Source: Cerioporus squamosus (lineage: Eukaryota > Basidiomycota > Agaricomycetes > Polyporales > Polyporaceae). Taken from it: DNA of 47,297 nucleotides. Positions 32,258 to 43,951 of the stretch are shown here, one piece after another (within the stretch, counting starts at the first letter, position 1; each line of letters opens with the position of its first letter). Under the pieces are notes generated by a model. The model saw only the letters and a list, made by a program, of their open reading frames with translations, was not told where the DNA came from and ran no database searches. A program made the position numbers and the translations under genes. The stretch lies in NCBI GenBank assembly GCA_022592435.1, contig JABYQS010000241.1, forward strand, positions 1-47,297, in the 5' to 3' direction.

Positions 32258-33293
32258 GTGCGTGTCTTGTTTGTATTCGCAGATTGAGCTCGCTCGTGGC
32301 GGCGGCCTCTCCGCTGCTTTGTTGGCCCGGGATGCGTGCGCTCCGTGTGGCGGTCGGATCGTTGTGTCTCGCTCTGGTTGCCATTCACCAGGGCGTGCTC
32401 AAGAAGCAAAACGCGTACATAGATGGCGGGAAGTGGTCGCGCGTAGTACTCGCATGTGTAGACAGGAAATATATCTTGTTCTCGGCATTATCTGGTGTGC
32501 AGTTCGGTGGTGTGAGTGTGCGGTCGCGGCGAGCAGGTGCGAAGTTCAGCGTCCGGCGGGATCTGTGCCCGACGGCAGCCTCGTGGCGAGCGCCGTCTGC
32601 AAGATCTCCCAGGACGATCGTCTGCCTCAGTCCCCTTCGTACACACCGTACACACTCCTTAATACACACTCCTTCATACACGCTCCTTCATACACGCTCT
32701 CTGTACAGAGTTACTTGAACAGCTGGAGTGCTGTCCTCCATGTTGTGCTCTGCTGTGTAGAGCTGCCTGGAGGACTTCGAAGAGCGGAGAGAAGCAGAGG
32801 GGCTGGGTACGTGCTCTCCACCCGCTGGGTTTGTTTACTCGTCCTGGTTTCCGAGACAGGGAGAAGAGGACGGCCGGGGTGGTTAAGTCGAAGGTGAGAC
32901 AAAGTCGCGCAGAGGACAGAGAATGTGTTCGGAAGTCGAGCACAAGCCATGTATTGAGCATAAACTAGGAATACATCGACCACTTCCACGATAGAAAGCG
33001 CGTATACCGCCAAGTCTGCGCTCAGAACTCGCCGTGAGCCTCGTTCGCGCGTCGGAGAAGGTTCCGAGACGCGGGCGCCTATCCCGCACTTGGCGAGTCG
33101 CGCATCACCGCCGTCTCTCTGTCTCCTTCCACCACCACCGTCCTCGCCTCTGACTCGCGCACTCTCGTCCTGGGCTTGTTCTGCGGCTGTACTGGACATT
33201 TGTGCGCCTCGGACTCAGCGTCTTGGCCTTCGGCGACTTGCCTCTGGATTCTGGGCACGCGGACGCGACACGCTGGCAGCGAGGAGGATTGGA
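32258..33293. other. Unit tail, unit C
   Basis: Counterpart of 9634-10670. From about 32290 it matches the unit A tail base for base in spacing. A 1-bp loss (AGATTGAGC for AGATTGCAGC) puts a stop soon after LFLNK if the last intron is retained. Confidence 0.5.
32388..32421 (+). repeat. Degenerate G-alpha exon 4 fragment, unit C
   Basis: Same 34-bp match to the end of exon 4 as at 9765-9798. Confidence 0.7.
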
Positions 33294-35561
33294 GGCCGCC
33301 CTGGAGAGCCCGGGAGCGCCTTGCACGGCTGGGAGGCTCAGCTGGGAGTCGAATGAGCTGCGGAGGTACAGACGAAGGTAAGTGGCTGCTTCTGTGAGAG
33401 ACTCGGAGTACGTACCTATCCCCATCCCCTACGCGCACGCAAGAGCGCACCTTCCGGACGGCGGCGACACGTTCGCGTTGGCAGAAGCGCATTGCTGTCT
33501 CACTTGGCGGCGACGCGCTATCACGTCCGGGAGATGCGAGTCTCGCCGCTGTCTGCAGCCCGGGACTGAACCTCCGCGGCTGGCGTCGACAGTGGAGACA
33601 AGGTAAGCCACATAGCAAGGAGAACAGCAGAGGAGACGACGACGGATGAACTCACCTTGCGCATGCAGTCTGTCGACTGAAGTTACCCCGGGACGACGTC
33701 TGCCGCACGACACCATGCGGACGTCTTGACGACCTGGACGCGTACTTCGCGGCAACTGGAAGCCCACTGTTGCTGTGGCGGCCTTCGGCCGCCGCGATGT
33801 CGCGGCGCTGACACCAAGGTGAGTCCAAGTCAGATGTGCGTATGGAGCAGACCGCGGACGCGTGCTGACCTCTCGAAGCACAGATCCCGCCGCGCCATGG
33901 CATGTTGACACGTCTCCCGGCCTGCCGGGAGACACCTGTGTCTGCCCGGGAGCGCGCGCATAGGACTTGCGACGGTCCCAACCCGGCGTCAGAGCTCTGG
34001 AAGTCGGAAAAGAGGCCGGGAGCGCCTGGTACAGCTGGGAGGCTCCAGAGGCCGAACATGAGCTGAGAGAACAAAGGTAAGTGGCTGCTTTTGTGTGAGG
34101 CTCGGAGTACGTGCCTATTCCCCACCCCCCACGCGCACTGCCCAAGAGCGCATCTCGTCGCACGGCTGCTGCACGTTCGCTTTGCACCAGCATCTCACCG
34201 CCGTCTGCAGCCCGGGAGTCGCGTCGCGAGGATGCAAGACTTCGGCGGCTGGCGTCGGCGACGGAAACGGAAACGGAGACTGCGAAAACAAGGTGAGTTG
34301 TCTGGAAGGTGGAGAACAGCAGACAAGACAACGACTGAACTGACCTTGCACACAGTCTATCAACTGCAGTCAAGAGTCCGCTGGAAGACCACCGAGAGGA
34401 CGTCTGCTGTGGTCTCGGCTCCACGCAGACGTCTTTGGCGACTGGGACATCGTACGTCGCGCCGCCGGTACTGTCAGGAAGCCCGCTGTGGTTGCGGGCG
34501 GCCTGCGGCCGCCGCGATGGAGCGGCGCCGACATGAAGGTGAGTCGGAGTCTAGGTGCGTATGGAGGAGAAGCTAGCGGACGCGCGCTGACCTCTTGAAG
34601 CAGAGATCCCACCGCGCCATGGCGCCGCGACACGTCTCCCGGCAGGCCGGGAGACTTCCACGTCTGCCCGGGAGCGCGCGCATGGAGGATGCCGTCGCGT
34701 GTCGTTCGCGACGGCGACAGAGGTCTAGAAGCCGGAAACCAGGTGAGCGAAGGTGTGTATGGTCGAACAGAGGACACGTACCGAGTTTTGCTCACTTTAT
34801 GATGCAAGATAGCCGGCCAGGGCATGTGTGATGTGGCGCGGCGAAGACGGGTCCACACAGAGTGCCCGAGAGGCCTCGCAGCATGCCCGGGAGCGCTGGA
34901 AATGGCGTAGCAAAGGCCTCAGGGCGACGAGCAAGACCTCGGCGCAGTCCGGGAGACGTCGAACGAGACCGCCCGGTGGTCAGCGACAGCGGCGGGGGCG
35001 GACCCCGGGAGAGGGCGCGGACCCGTAGACGCAAGCCCGGGAGCACCTTCAGCGTGATGCGACGCCGCGCAAGGCCTGGAAACCGAGGTGAGTTCGAGTG
35101 CCAGGTGCGTGGGGAGACGCGAAGATGACTTACGCATATGTGGGCTGACGTTGCTGCAGAACCCGGGCGACGCTCAAGCCCATGGCGCCGGCCAGGAGTT
35201 CGCCAATGCGGACGTGCCGTGTGCATATGCGTCCGGGGCGCAGCCAGGAGGCAAGTGGCGGCGGAAGGCATGGAACCTGGGAGATGCGTTGACTTCGCTA
35301 GAGCATGCCCGGGAGCATCAAGCACCGGCGACCGCGAGGCAACTCTGCGCCAAGTCTGAAAAAGACCAGTGAGTTCAAGCTTTGCAGGTGCACGAAGCGG
35401 GGAATTCGACTTACGAGTGTCCGCGGACTCGTCCCGTAGACGTTCGCTACTGCTTGGCGGCAGTCCATCGCCCCGGAAGTCCTGTCGGTGATACAGGTAA
35501 GCACGAGTACATCCAGACAAGGTGAGCTTGCGCTTACCTGACGCGTCGCTGACCGCCTCAG
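33294..35561 (+). other. Exon/intron module block, unit D
   Basis: Matches 10671-12938 with a constant offset of 22623 and no indels. Same introns and hairpins. Confidence 0.7.
34232..35028 (+). CDS. Candidate Arg-rich protein, four exons, unit D (198 aa)
   Basis: Exons 34232-34292, 34356-34538, 34606-34742 and 34813-35028; identical in structure to 11609-12405 and open. Unrecognised family. Confidence 0.35.
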
Positions 35562-35715
35562 CTCGAGGTCAGGGTTGTGGTCTGAAGACCCCGCGCGCGA
35601 CGGACACAATCACCGTGTTCGACTCAACACGGAGTGCCCTCTGTTGAAAGCAAAGCGGAGCTCGCGGTAGTCCATCGCGTCCTGCGACGTGTCTGCCGGC
35701 TTGAAGTCAAGAAGA

Positions 35716-36543
35716 CTATGAGTCAGTACCGCTGCCACGTCGACGACGTCCATAACGACGCACTGATCTTATATGCCGCACGATCTGGCCGCACAGCGTG
35801 CAGAACGAGGGGCGGGGCAGGGACGGCAGAACTTGTAGCGAGAGAATGGCGAAGTTCAACACAGGGTGGACACCTCGGACGTCCTCCCGGGAACAAGCTC
35901 GCCGTGGCTTCGGACTCCTACAAGACGGTGTGGATGGGGGCTGCCCCGGTCGGGAGGCGAGGGGAGATGCGAAGGAAGGAGGTAGGAGCCGGCCGACATG
36001 TTGTCACCGCCGCTCGTGAGCCTCGCGTCGCTGCGAAGTGACACGTCAATGACGGTTCTGCAGTGAGACGGGCATAGGTACGTACCTCGTCGTCATCCGC
36101 CTGTGCGAGGTCGCATAGTAGAGCATGCTGCTAGAAGCAGCAGCTGAGGTCTTCACAGTCGACACCGTGAGCTGCGACGGATGGAGGAGTGTTGAGACGT
36201 CGCGACGACGAGAGGTGCAAGATGTACATACCTGCGCCGTAACCGAGACCGCTTCATTGACCCAGTCGTGTGCGAGATCTTGTGTGTCGTGCGAAGAGGG
36301 AGCGCGTGCGTGGCGGGTACTAGTTGAGCGACACCGACTCGCAGGCGTAGAGTGCACTGGTGAGAGTAAGGGAGGACGATGGGGATGGGGGAAGAGGGAG
36401 AGATGCAGTCGCGAAAGGAGGACGACCCTCCAGTCCCAGATTCCGATCGCGCGTCTCGTCAATGTGAAGGGACGCGGGCAATATCTGCAGTGGTTAGCGA
36501 GCTTGTCACCGCGTTCTCGGCGGCCTTGTTTCTCCGTCGGCAC
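35716..36543 (-). pseudogene. Possible minus-strand ORF, unit D (frameshifted)
   Basis: Counterpart of 13094-13923. One G is missing in the last exon near 35869 (GGGTGGACACC) and one A in the first intron (GTGCAAGATG). The exon change breaks the frame; the intron change would not matter. Confidence 0.2.
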
Positions 36544-38820
36544 AGCCGATAGCTCTCGACCCCAGCTGTACGTGCGTCAAACCGCGATTACCTCCAGTTC
36601 TTGTCTCTTCAGTATTCCTCAACTTCAAACTTGGGCAGTTATGTTAGTTTTCCGAACCATACTCTGAGGGCTTGGTATACTGACATAGTTGCAGTCATCA
36701 AAACAGCTTGACTATCGATGTCGTCTGTTCGTCGCTGCCGGAATTATGAGTGGCAGTCCAGGCCTCCCGCGTACAGCGCTCCGGCCATATTATTTGTGTT
36801 TCATGTCAGATCGTCCACTTGTCGATCGTCCACTTGTCGATCGTCTACTCCAGCATGCTCGTCGCTATTGCGCCCTCCTGGATGGCTCGGCATACTGACA
36901 TAGTTGCGGTGATCACAGTAGCTTGAGTGGCAATGTCCTCCGTTTGTCGCGGTGGTCGGAAGTATGAGCGGCGGTACAAACCTCTCGCAAAGCATGCTCT
37001 GGCCATATTCTTCGCGTTTCAAGTGAGAATATCGTCCGCTTGTCGGTCTTCTCTCCCGGGCCCCGGCATGCCACTGCACTCTCCGGGAGTAGCATCGAGA
37101 TCTGTTCTGCGACCCGAGCTCATTGTTCCCGAACTGAAGAGAGGTTTCTGCACGTCCAGCACTCGCAAATTCAGCACACCGAGTACGCTCGATCCCGATT
37201 CCCTGCCATCGCAGAACGAAGCAGGATCCACGCTACGGACATCTCCATGTATACCCGGCATACGGAGACATGGCTCCCGGTCTCCAGTTCCGAGTCCCGC
37301 ACCTTCCCTTATTCCCTTGTCCCTGGCACTGCGTCGGATCGCCCGAGCATAGCTTACGCTTCCGGCCATACTTACGCGAAGAAGTTTTACCCAGTCTTCT
37401 GGGCTCCTGGTGGCAAGGCTGGAGCTTTCCAATGCCGCGGTGGGTGTCTGCACGCAGGACAAGGGCATTCTCCCTGCTTCAATAGAGCATACCTATGTCG
37501 CTTTCAAGCTCCTTCCAACTGAAGATGGCAATCTCCAATGCACTCAGTATCGCGCTGAGCATTGAGCAAGTGTGCACGAGCAAAGGAACTACCTCGAGCT
37601 TCGAGGCGGCGTGCGCATACACCGCTCCCGGGCCTGAATTTGAATTAAAGCCAAGATTGCCCAAGGCCTCGTAGTCTAGGCTGTGAAGTACGTCCATCAT
37701 GTCATGCATGGTACCGCCGGGTGCTCGTAACCGCTCTCCAGAAGTTCGGACTCAGTGCTAAGCAGACTAGGACCGAAGTCATGGTATCCTCGCTGTCGCT
37801 GTCTGCACCTCAGGCCGGGCATACATCTACTGAATGAATGTGCCTCTCGAGATTAAGAGTCGACAAGATCCAAGGACACGGACTCGGACTCGGACTTGGA
37901 GCTGAGCATCTCCGGGTACACCGATTCATCTCGCAAGAAACTACGCTTGTGCTGCGATGCGACATGGACGGAGGGCCAGTGCACCGTCTTCTGCCAAGCG
38001 AAATTGCACACAGGCTCGATATGATGTGGACGGAGCAAGAAGCCTGCTTGTCGACTGACCTGTCACACAACCTACTCCTTCCCATTTCTAGCACGAGCTG
38101 ATAGCTGGTAGGGTATACGAGCATCGAGTACATGGCTGCGGCTCCTGGACCTGGAGGGAAATCTCGACGCGTACATGGGAGACATAACCCGACACTCGCA
38201 GCTTTGTTTCTTCCCGTGCTTGGCACGCTGTCGCTCGGATCGCCCGAGCAGACATTGCTCGTTTACGCGGAGCTGTCTCAGCCACCTCCCTGGGTCCCGA
38301 ACGGCAAGACACGGCCAAGACATATACAGCGGGTCTCACGAGTAAATGAAAATAAGATGTATCCTCGAGACATGACGGCAGCATGACACAGCACTACTGC
38401 AACCCCTCGAGGCGCAACTTGAAGCTGCCAGCTATAAAGCACTGGCAGCAGACATGCACGCAGAACGACGCTCGCCAAGTCTCCGGCCCTCTGAGCTCTG
38501 CACAAACAGACGATGGGGCTCAGAATGCTGAGCACAGCCGCACGAAGCAATCATGATGGCGCACACTAGACGGAACTCCCGCATAGCCGCGTAGGACGTG
38601 CGCGTAGACGAGACCCAAGCCTGTGGATACGACGCGTACCACGGCGCATCTCCACTGTTTTCCCGAGCTCTCACCCCAATCCCAGCGACGCCAAGACACG
38701 GTCAGCGGGCGGTGGCCCCGCTGCCCGCTTCCTATGCATTATGTGAATGCGGATGACTGAGCCGTGCACCGAGCGCCGAGGGCGTGTATGAGCTTCGGAC
38801 TTGGCGGTGTGGAGGAGGGG
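36544..38820. other. Unassigned stretch, unit D (many 1-bp indels)
   Basis: Counterpart of 3249-5528. At least nine single-base indels in short homopolymers (for example ACTCTCCGGGAG, CTTCCCTTATTC, AAGGCCTCGTAG, CAACCCCTCGAG, AATCCCAGCG) with almost no substitutions. No gene assigned. Confidence 0.4.
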
Positions 38821-38828
38821 TATAAATA
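38821..38828 (+). promoter_or_regulatory. TATA box, unit D
   Basis: TATAAATA in the same context as 5529-5536. Confidence 0.5.
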
Positions 38829-38898
38829 CCAGGTCGGCGGGCTGGGTGTTCTGTACTCACCTCGTCGTGTGCTCCCGCTGTCCAGTCCGTGTAGTTGA

Positions 38899-39128
38899 CT
38901 CCACTCCCCTCTCTCTGCCTTCGCCCTCTACTGTGTGGGCTGCCATCCTCGCCGTCGTTGCCATCGCCGCCCACGCGGCTTCACGCCAGGCGCGGAGCGT
39001 GCATGCAAGAATGGGGATGGCGGGTTCTTCAGGACGGTATGTCTTGTGTCCCATCTTGGCATGTGTTCCCCAGTACTCACTTTGATGCACAGTACAGCCC
39101 GTCCCCTGCGCATTCGGGATTGGTATGG
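38899..39128 (+). pseudogene. Secreted-protein-like frame without ATG, unit D
   Basis: First two exons of the frame at 5607-6069. A G gain (TGTGTGGGCTGCC) and a G loss (CACGCGGCTTC) within the hydrophobic segment shift and then restore the frame. Confidence 0.28.
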
Positions 39129-39362
39129 GTGAGTCGAGCTTTGTTTTGAGGACCGCACACGTGGTGCTCCCAGGCTAGATCGAGCGCACGGTCGAGTCTC
39201 CGGCTGTCCGCGGCAGTGCAGCACTCGTCAGGGTCGATCATCTGTTGCCCGGGTGCCGGCGGGCGTCGTCTAGCAGTCGTGTCTGAGTTTGTCTGTGCGG
39301 GTTGCTGGGCACTGTCGCAAGAAGCCCGATGCGTGCGGGCATCGTTGAGGGGAGATTCATAG

Positions 39363-41110
39363 TAACTGTGGACCTCGTTGTGTGTATTAGCATACGAGCA
39401 CCGTCTGTAATGTGTCAGGAGAGCATGGAACTGAAAGTCGACATGGTTGCAGTCGTTGCGGGGTGCCGTACCGCGGAGCGAGCAGAGCAGGCGGAGAACA
39501 AGAGTTGCACCAGACTGAGCGACGAAGACGTTTCCACTTAGCGACCGGTGCCGGGAAGCACTCCCGTAGTCGATGAACACCGCGAAACTGCATCTGCATA
39601 GCATCCCGATAAGCACGAAGCTCAGACGACCGCGCGTTCAAGAATGAACGAAGGGAGGACGGAAGCAGAAGCTAAACATGACAGGCGCACCTTGCAGCTC
39701 AACCCAGTCCGAGTCCGTCCATTCCAAGCGACGTGTCTGGCAGTTGCAAGCTCCGTTCCATCAGTGCGCTGACCACTTCAACGTCGGCTCGTCTGATCAT
39801 GAGGTGGCTGAAGAGCCGATGATGGCCACCACACTGCTGCATGGGGGGGCCCGACGCGCGCAAGTAAGCACTCATCCGAGGACGAACTCCATCGGAAGAC
39901 ATGGCGGCATGGGTACTTATCGCCCCTCCATCTGCGACAAGCAACCACCGACATCGTCGAATGACGGCGCACACAGCCTCTGCGGAACGCGCCGCCGGGT
40001 TCGGGAAGTAGTGCGAAGGGCGAAGTTTGAGCTGCACCATCGATGGCGACGTGTTGCGGGGTGGCACGGCGAGCTGAGAAGGTCAGCATGCCCAGACGGA
40101 TGCATATGGGCGCACCTCCATCCCCAAGGCGTGCGTGCGTCTCGTCTGTCAGCGGATATGCAAGCGTTGCGGGCGTCTTCGCTCATCGCCCGGCGTTCCT
40201 CGTCGCGGCATGCGCACCCGGAGCTCGTCCGGAGTGCGTGGTCGAGGAGCTCTGCAGACTGCGGGCACTCAGACGTGTGCGTGCGCGTTGGGGACATCCG
40301 CTTGCATGGCCCGAGCAGGGGATCGTCCCCGCGCATGGGTTATGGGCGGCGGAGGCGGTACTCGGGGTGGCACCTAGTCTGCGTCGATCTTCAGCTGCAG
40401 TGCGACGGGTTTTCGGACGGGGGCAGCGTGAACGCGCTCAAGCGGATGCGGGAGTTGTACACGGACCTGAACAGCAACCCACGTGCTCGGAGCGGCGTAC
40501 GTAGCTAGCAGGACGGGCGACGCGAGCATGGCAGAGTTCAGTGCCGGCAGCATCGCGCGACGCGTGAGCGACAATGGTACCGGTGCTGTAGAGGCGCATC
40601 ATCGCGATATGTATTGGAGAACGCGCGTGCGTACTGCCCGACAGGGTGAGGATGCAGAGGGCGCCCTGCTTGAAGTCGAGATGCTGCTGCGTGGCGCGGT
40701 CGCTCCAGGGTGCGGTCACACGGAGAGAGCAGAGAAGGCGGCGAGCGAGGGTCCCTGGAGGCAGAGCTCAGTGCAGCAGACGCGCAGAACGCGAGTGGAC
40801 ACAGACGCAGCGTGGAGGGCGTCGAGGAGAGGCGGAAAGCTCATGGGCGAGCGCGTGCTGTGCGACTGGGCGAGAGGACGACGACAGAGGCGGAATGAGG
40901 CAGCAGAGGGACACTGACGTCGATGCGCATACAGGCCGGCGACGTCGGGCTGCAGAACGCGAACGAGGCGCGAGGCGCAGACGGCGCACCACCGGGCTTG
41001 GACGCGGGCCGGGGCCGGGCGCTGGCTGTCAAAGAGGGGCGGGCTGTGCAGGTCGGTGTGTGCGGCGTGGGCGGGCTCTGCTCTCTCTCCCCTCCGTGCT
41101 CGCTGCTGCG
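39363..41110. other. G-alpha upstream region, unit D (C-type to A-type mosaic)
   Basis: No recognised gene. About 39740-39920 shares the C-type variants (GTCTGGCAGTTGC, GATCATGAGG, ACATGGCGGCATG); from about 39980 it has the A-type variants (CCTCTGCGGAACG, GGGAAGTAGTGCG). Also carries private 1-3 bp indels. Confidence 0.55.
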
Positions 41111-42917
41111 ATGGCCGCCGTCGCTGCCCGCTCCTTCTGGTCTGCCCCCGACCCCGACGACCCGCTCTCGAAGGCCCTCCAGCCGCCCATCGACGAGACC
41201 CCCGAGGAGCGCGCTGCCCGCCTCCGCGAGCTCGAGGACGCTGCCCGGGTCTCGCGCGAGATCGACGACGAGATTGCGCTCTCCCGCCGCGCGCGTACGA
41301 ACGCAGGAAGAAGGCGATCAAGATACTCCTCCTCGGTGCGTCCCCCCCTCGAGTCTCTGCCCGCTGCCCGCCGACGTCCCCCAGGCCAGGCCGAGTCCGG
41401 CAAGAGCACGACCCTCAAGAGTGCGTCCTCGTCCCCTCTCTCCCGTGTCCTGCTCTGCTCACGCCCCGCAGACTTCCAGCTCGCGTTCTCGCCCCAGCAC
41501 TTCCACAAGGAGCGCGCCGCCTGGAAGACCATCATCCAGCTCAACCTCATCAGGTCAGTCCTCGTGCATACACCCGCTTCGCGTCCCCACACCGCCCCGT
41601 CACGTCCTGGCTCTCCTGCACACGGGGGTCGTCGCCCTCTGGCACTGGACTCTGCGAGACGGGTCTCCCAGTCCACTCGTGCTCTCCCTGCCTGTAGCTC
41701 TTCACGACACACGCCCGCCGATCTGTGTCTGCCCATAGTTTCTGTCCTGCTACTTCCCTCCACTCTCCCCTGCGTTCACCAGCAGCTAACCGTCCGTCTC
41801 CGTTTTCAGAAACATCAAACGGCTGCTCGAGATCCTGCAGGAAGAATGGGAGTCGTCGCTGCAAACGACGACGCCGTCCTCGATCGCAAAGGGCAAGGGC
41901 GTCGCTGGCCGCACGCCGTCGTCGCCCGGGGTGCGCTTCTCGACGTCCCCGCTGAACGACAACCACCGACGAATTCGCATGCGCCTCTCCGCGCTGCTCC
42001 CGATCGAGGCCGAGCTCATGCGCAAGCTGATGCCCGACGGCGGTGCGGCGGACCGCGACGTGTGCGTGCGCGCGGGCAGCGGGTGGAAGGGCATCCTGAC
42101 CGCGATCAACGCGAACACGAGCACGGTGCTCCCCGAGAAGCCGCCGCTCGTGCTCGTGTCCGCGATGAAGGGCGCAGTCCCGGCCGAGTACGGGCGACGC
42201 GCGGTTCAAGGACAACCCGACGGCGGTGCTCGCTGCGTGCCGGGACGACATCGTCACGCTGTGGGAGGACGCGATCGTCCAGGGCGTGCTCAAGAAGCAG
42301 AACGCGCGCATACAGGATATGCCGGGGTTGTGGTGTCTCTTGTCTGCTCCGTCCGTGCTCGTTTGCTGACATGCACGTAGCTTTCTGAACGACGCGGGGC
42401 GGATCGCTGTGATGAACTACGAGCCCACAGATGGTGCGTCCACCGTCTATCCGCACTGCGCCCTTTCTCACAGCAGGCTAGACGACATCGTACGCGCACG
42501 CGTACGTACGCTCGGCGTCGAGGAGCACCACTTCACCATGGAGGGGGTACGTCCCAGGCCTTCCAGACTCGAGAGCCCATCTCGATGCTCACGCGCTCGC
42601 ACAGGTGCGCTCCCGGGAACGGAGTGGTACATCTACGACGTCGGCGGGAGCCGGAGCGTTGTACGTCCGCTCCCTCTTGCTTTGCTGCGCCTGCCCGTGT
42701 GCCCGTGTGCTGATGTCCTCGCTCCCGGCAGCGACAACACTGGATCCCGTTCTTCGACGACGTGCAGGCGATCATCTTCCTCGCGCCGCTCGCGTTCAAC
42801 CTCGTGCTCGAGGAGGACCCGAAGGTGAACCGGCTCGAGGACTCGATCACGCTCTGGCGCCAGGTGTGCGAGAACGCGCTGCTCGCGAAGACGACGCTCA
42901 TACTGTTCTTGAACAAG
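41111..42917 (+). pseudogene. Truncated G-alpha subunit gene, unit D (frameshifted)
   Basis: Exons 41111-41335, 41385-41420, 41472-41553, 41810-42329, 42381-42433, 42482-42546, 42605-42660 and 42732-42917. Frame-breaking differences: an extra GC (or CG) pair in exon 1 (CGCGCGCGTACG), a lost GC pair in exon 4 (AAGGGCGCAGTCC) and a lost base at the end of exon 6 (GGAGGGGGTACG). The intron 4 donor reads GTGGTG, the rest of intron 4 matches unit A. The gene ends after LFLNK. Confidence 0.85.
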
Positions 42918-43951
42918 GTGCGTGTCTTGTCCGTGTTCGCAGATTGCAGCTCGCTCGTGGCGGCGGCCTCTCCGCTGCTTGTTGGCCCGGGATGTGTGCG
43001 CTCCGTGTGGCGGTCGGATCGTTGTGTCTCGCTCTGGTTGCCATTCACCAGGGCGTGCTCAAGAAGCAAAACGCGTACATAGATGGCGGGAAGTGGTCGC
43101 GCGTAGTACTCGCATGTGTAGACAGGAAATATATCTTGTTCTCGGCATTATCTGGTGTGCAGTTCGGTGGTGTGAGTGTGCGGTCGCGGCGAGCAGGTGC
43201 GAAGTTCAGCGTCCGGCGGGATCTGTGCCCGACGGCAGCCTCGTGGCGAGCGCCGTCTGCAAGATCTCCCAGGACGATCGTCTGCCTCAGTCCCCTTCGT
43301 ACACACCGTACACACACTCCTTAATACACACTCCTTCATACACGCTCCTTCATACACGCTCTCTGTACAGAGTTACTTGAACAGCTGGAGTGCTGTCCTC
43401 CATGTTGTGCTCTGCTGTGTAGGCTGCCTGGAGGACTTCGAAGAGCGGAGAGAAGCAGAGGGGCTGGGTACGTGCTCTCCACCCGCTGGGTTTGTTTACT
43501 CGTCCTGGTTTCCGAGACAGGGAGAAGAGGACGGCCGGGGTTAAGTCGAAGGTGAGACAAAGTCGCGCAGAGGACAGAGAATGTGTTCGGAAGTCGAGCA
43601 CAAGCCATGTATTGAGCATAAACTAGGAATACATCGACCACTTCCACGATAGAAAGCGCGTATACCGCCAAGTCTGCGCTCAGAACTCGCCGTGAGCCTC
43701 GTTCGCGCGTCGGAGAAGGTTCCGAGACGCGGGCGCCTATCCCGCACTTGGCGAGTCGCGCATCACCGCCGTCTCTCTGTCTCCTTCCACCACCACCGTC
43801 CTCGCCTCTGACTCGCGCACTCTCGTCCTGGGCTTGTTCTGCGGCTGTACTGGACATTTGTGCGCCTCGGACTCAGCGTCTTGGCCTTCGGCGACTTGCC
43901 TCTGGATTCTGGGCACGCGGACGCGACACGCTGGCAGCGAGGAGGATTGGA
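42918..43951. other. Unit tail, unit D
   Basis: Counterpart of 9634-10670 with small private indels, including CCGGGGTTAAG where other units read CCGGGGTGGTTAAG. Contains the exon 4 fragment and the 14-bp minisatellite. Confidence 0.5.
43048..43081 (+). repeat. Degenerate G-alpha exon 4 fragment, unit D
   Basis: Same 34-bp match to the end of exon 4 as at 9765-9798. Confidence 0.7.

Larger units (their letters stand above)
21347..33293 (+). repeat. Tandem repeat unit C (11947 bp, long variant)
   Basis: Third copy. It is about 1.27 kb longer than the others because G-alpha intron 3 is expanded (29576-31145). Its G-alpha upstream region (about 27.78-29.03 kb) carries many substitutions and block indels not seen in A or B, such as loss of about 20 bp near 28210. 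It is the only unit whose G-alpha exons are all in frame. Confidence 0.98.
33294..43951 (+). repeat. Tandem repeat unit D (10658 bp, mosaic)
   Basis: Fourth copy. Its first 2.3 kb match unit B without indels. Between about 35.7 and 39.1 kb it carries many single-base indels, nearly all in short homopolymers and with almost no substitutions. Near 39.74-39.92 kb it follows the C-type sequence, then from about 39.98 kb the A-type sequence, so it is a recombinant of the two types. Confidence 0.98.

Noticed and set aside
40646..42388. 580-codon plus-strand frame in unit D
   Set aside because: It switches in and out of the G-alpha frame because of local indels and reads through introns. The exon-based G-alpha model explains the region.
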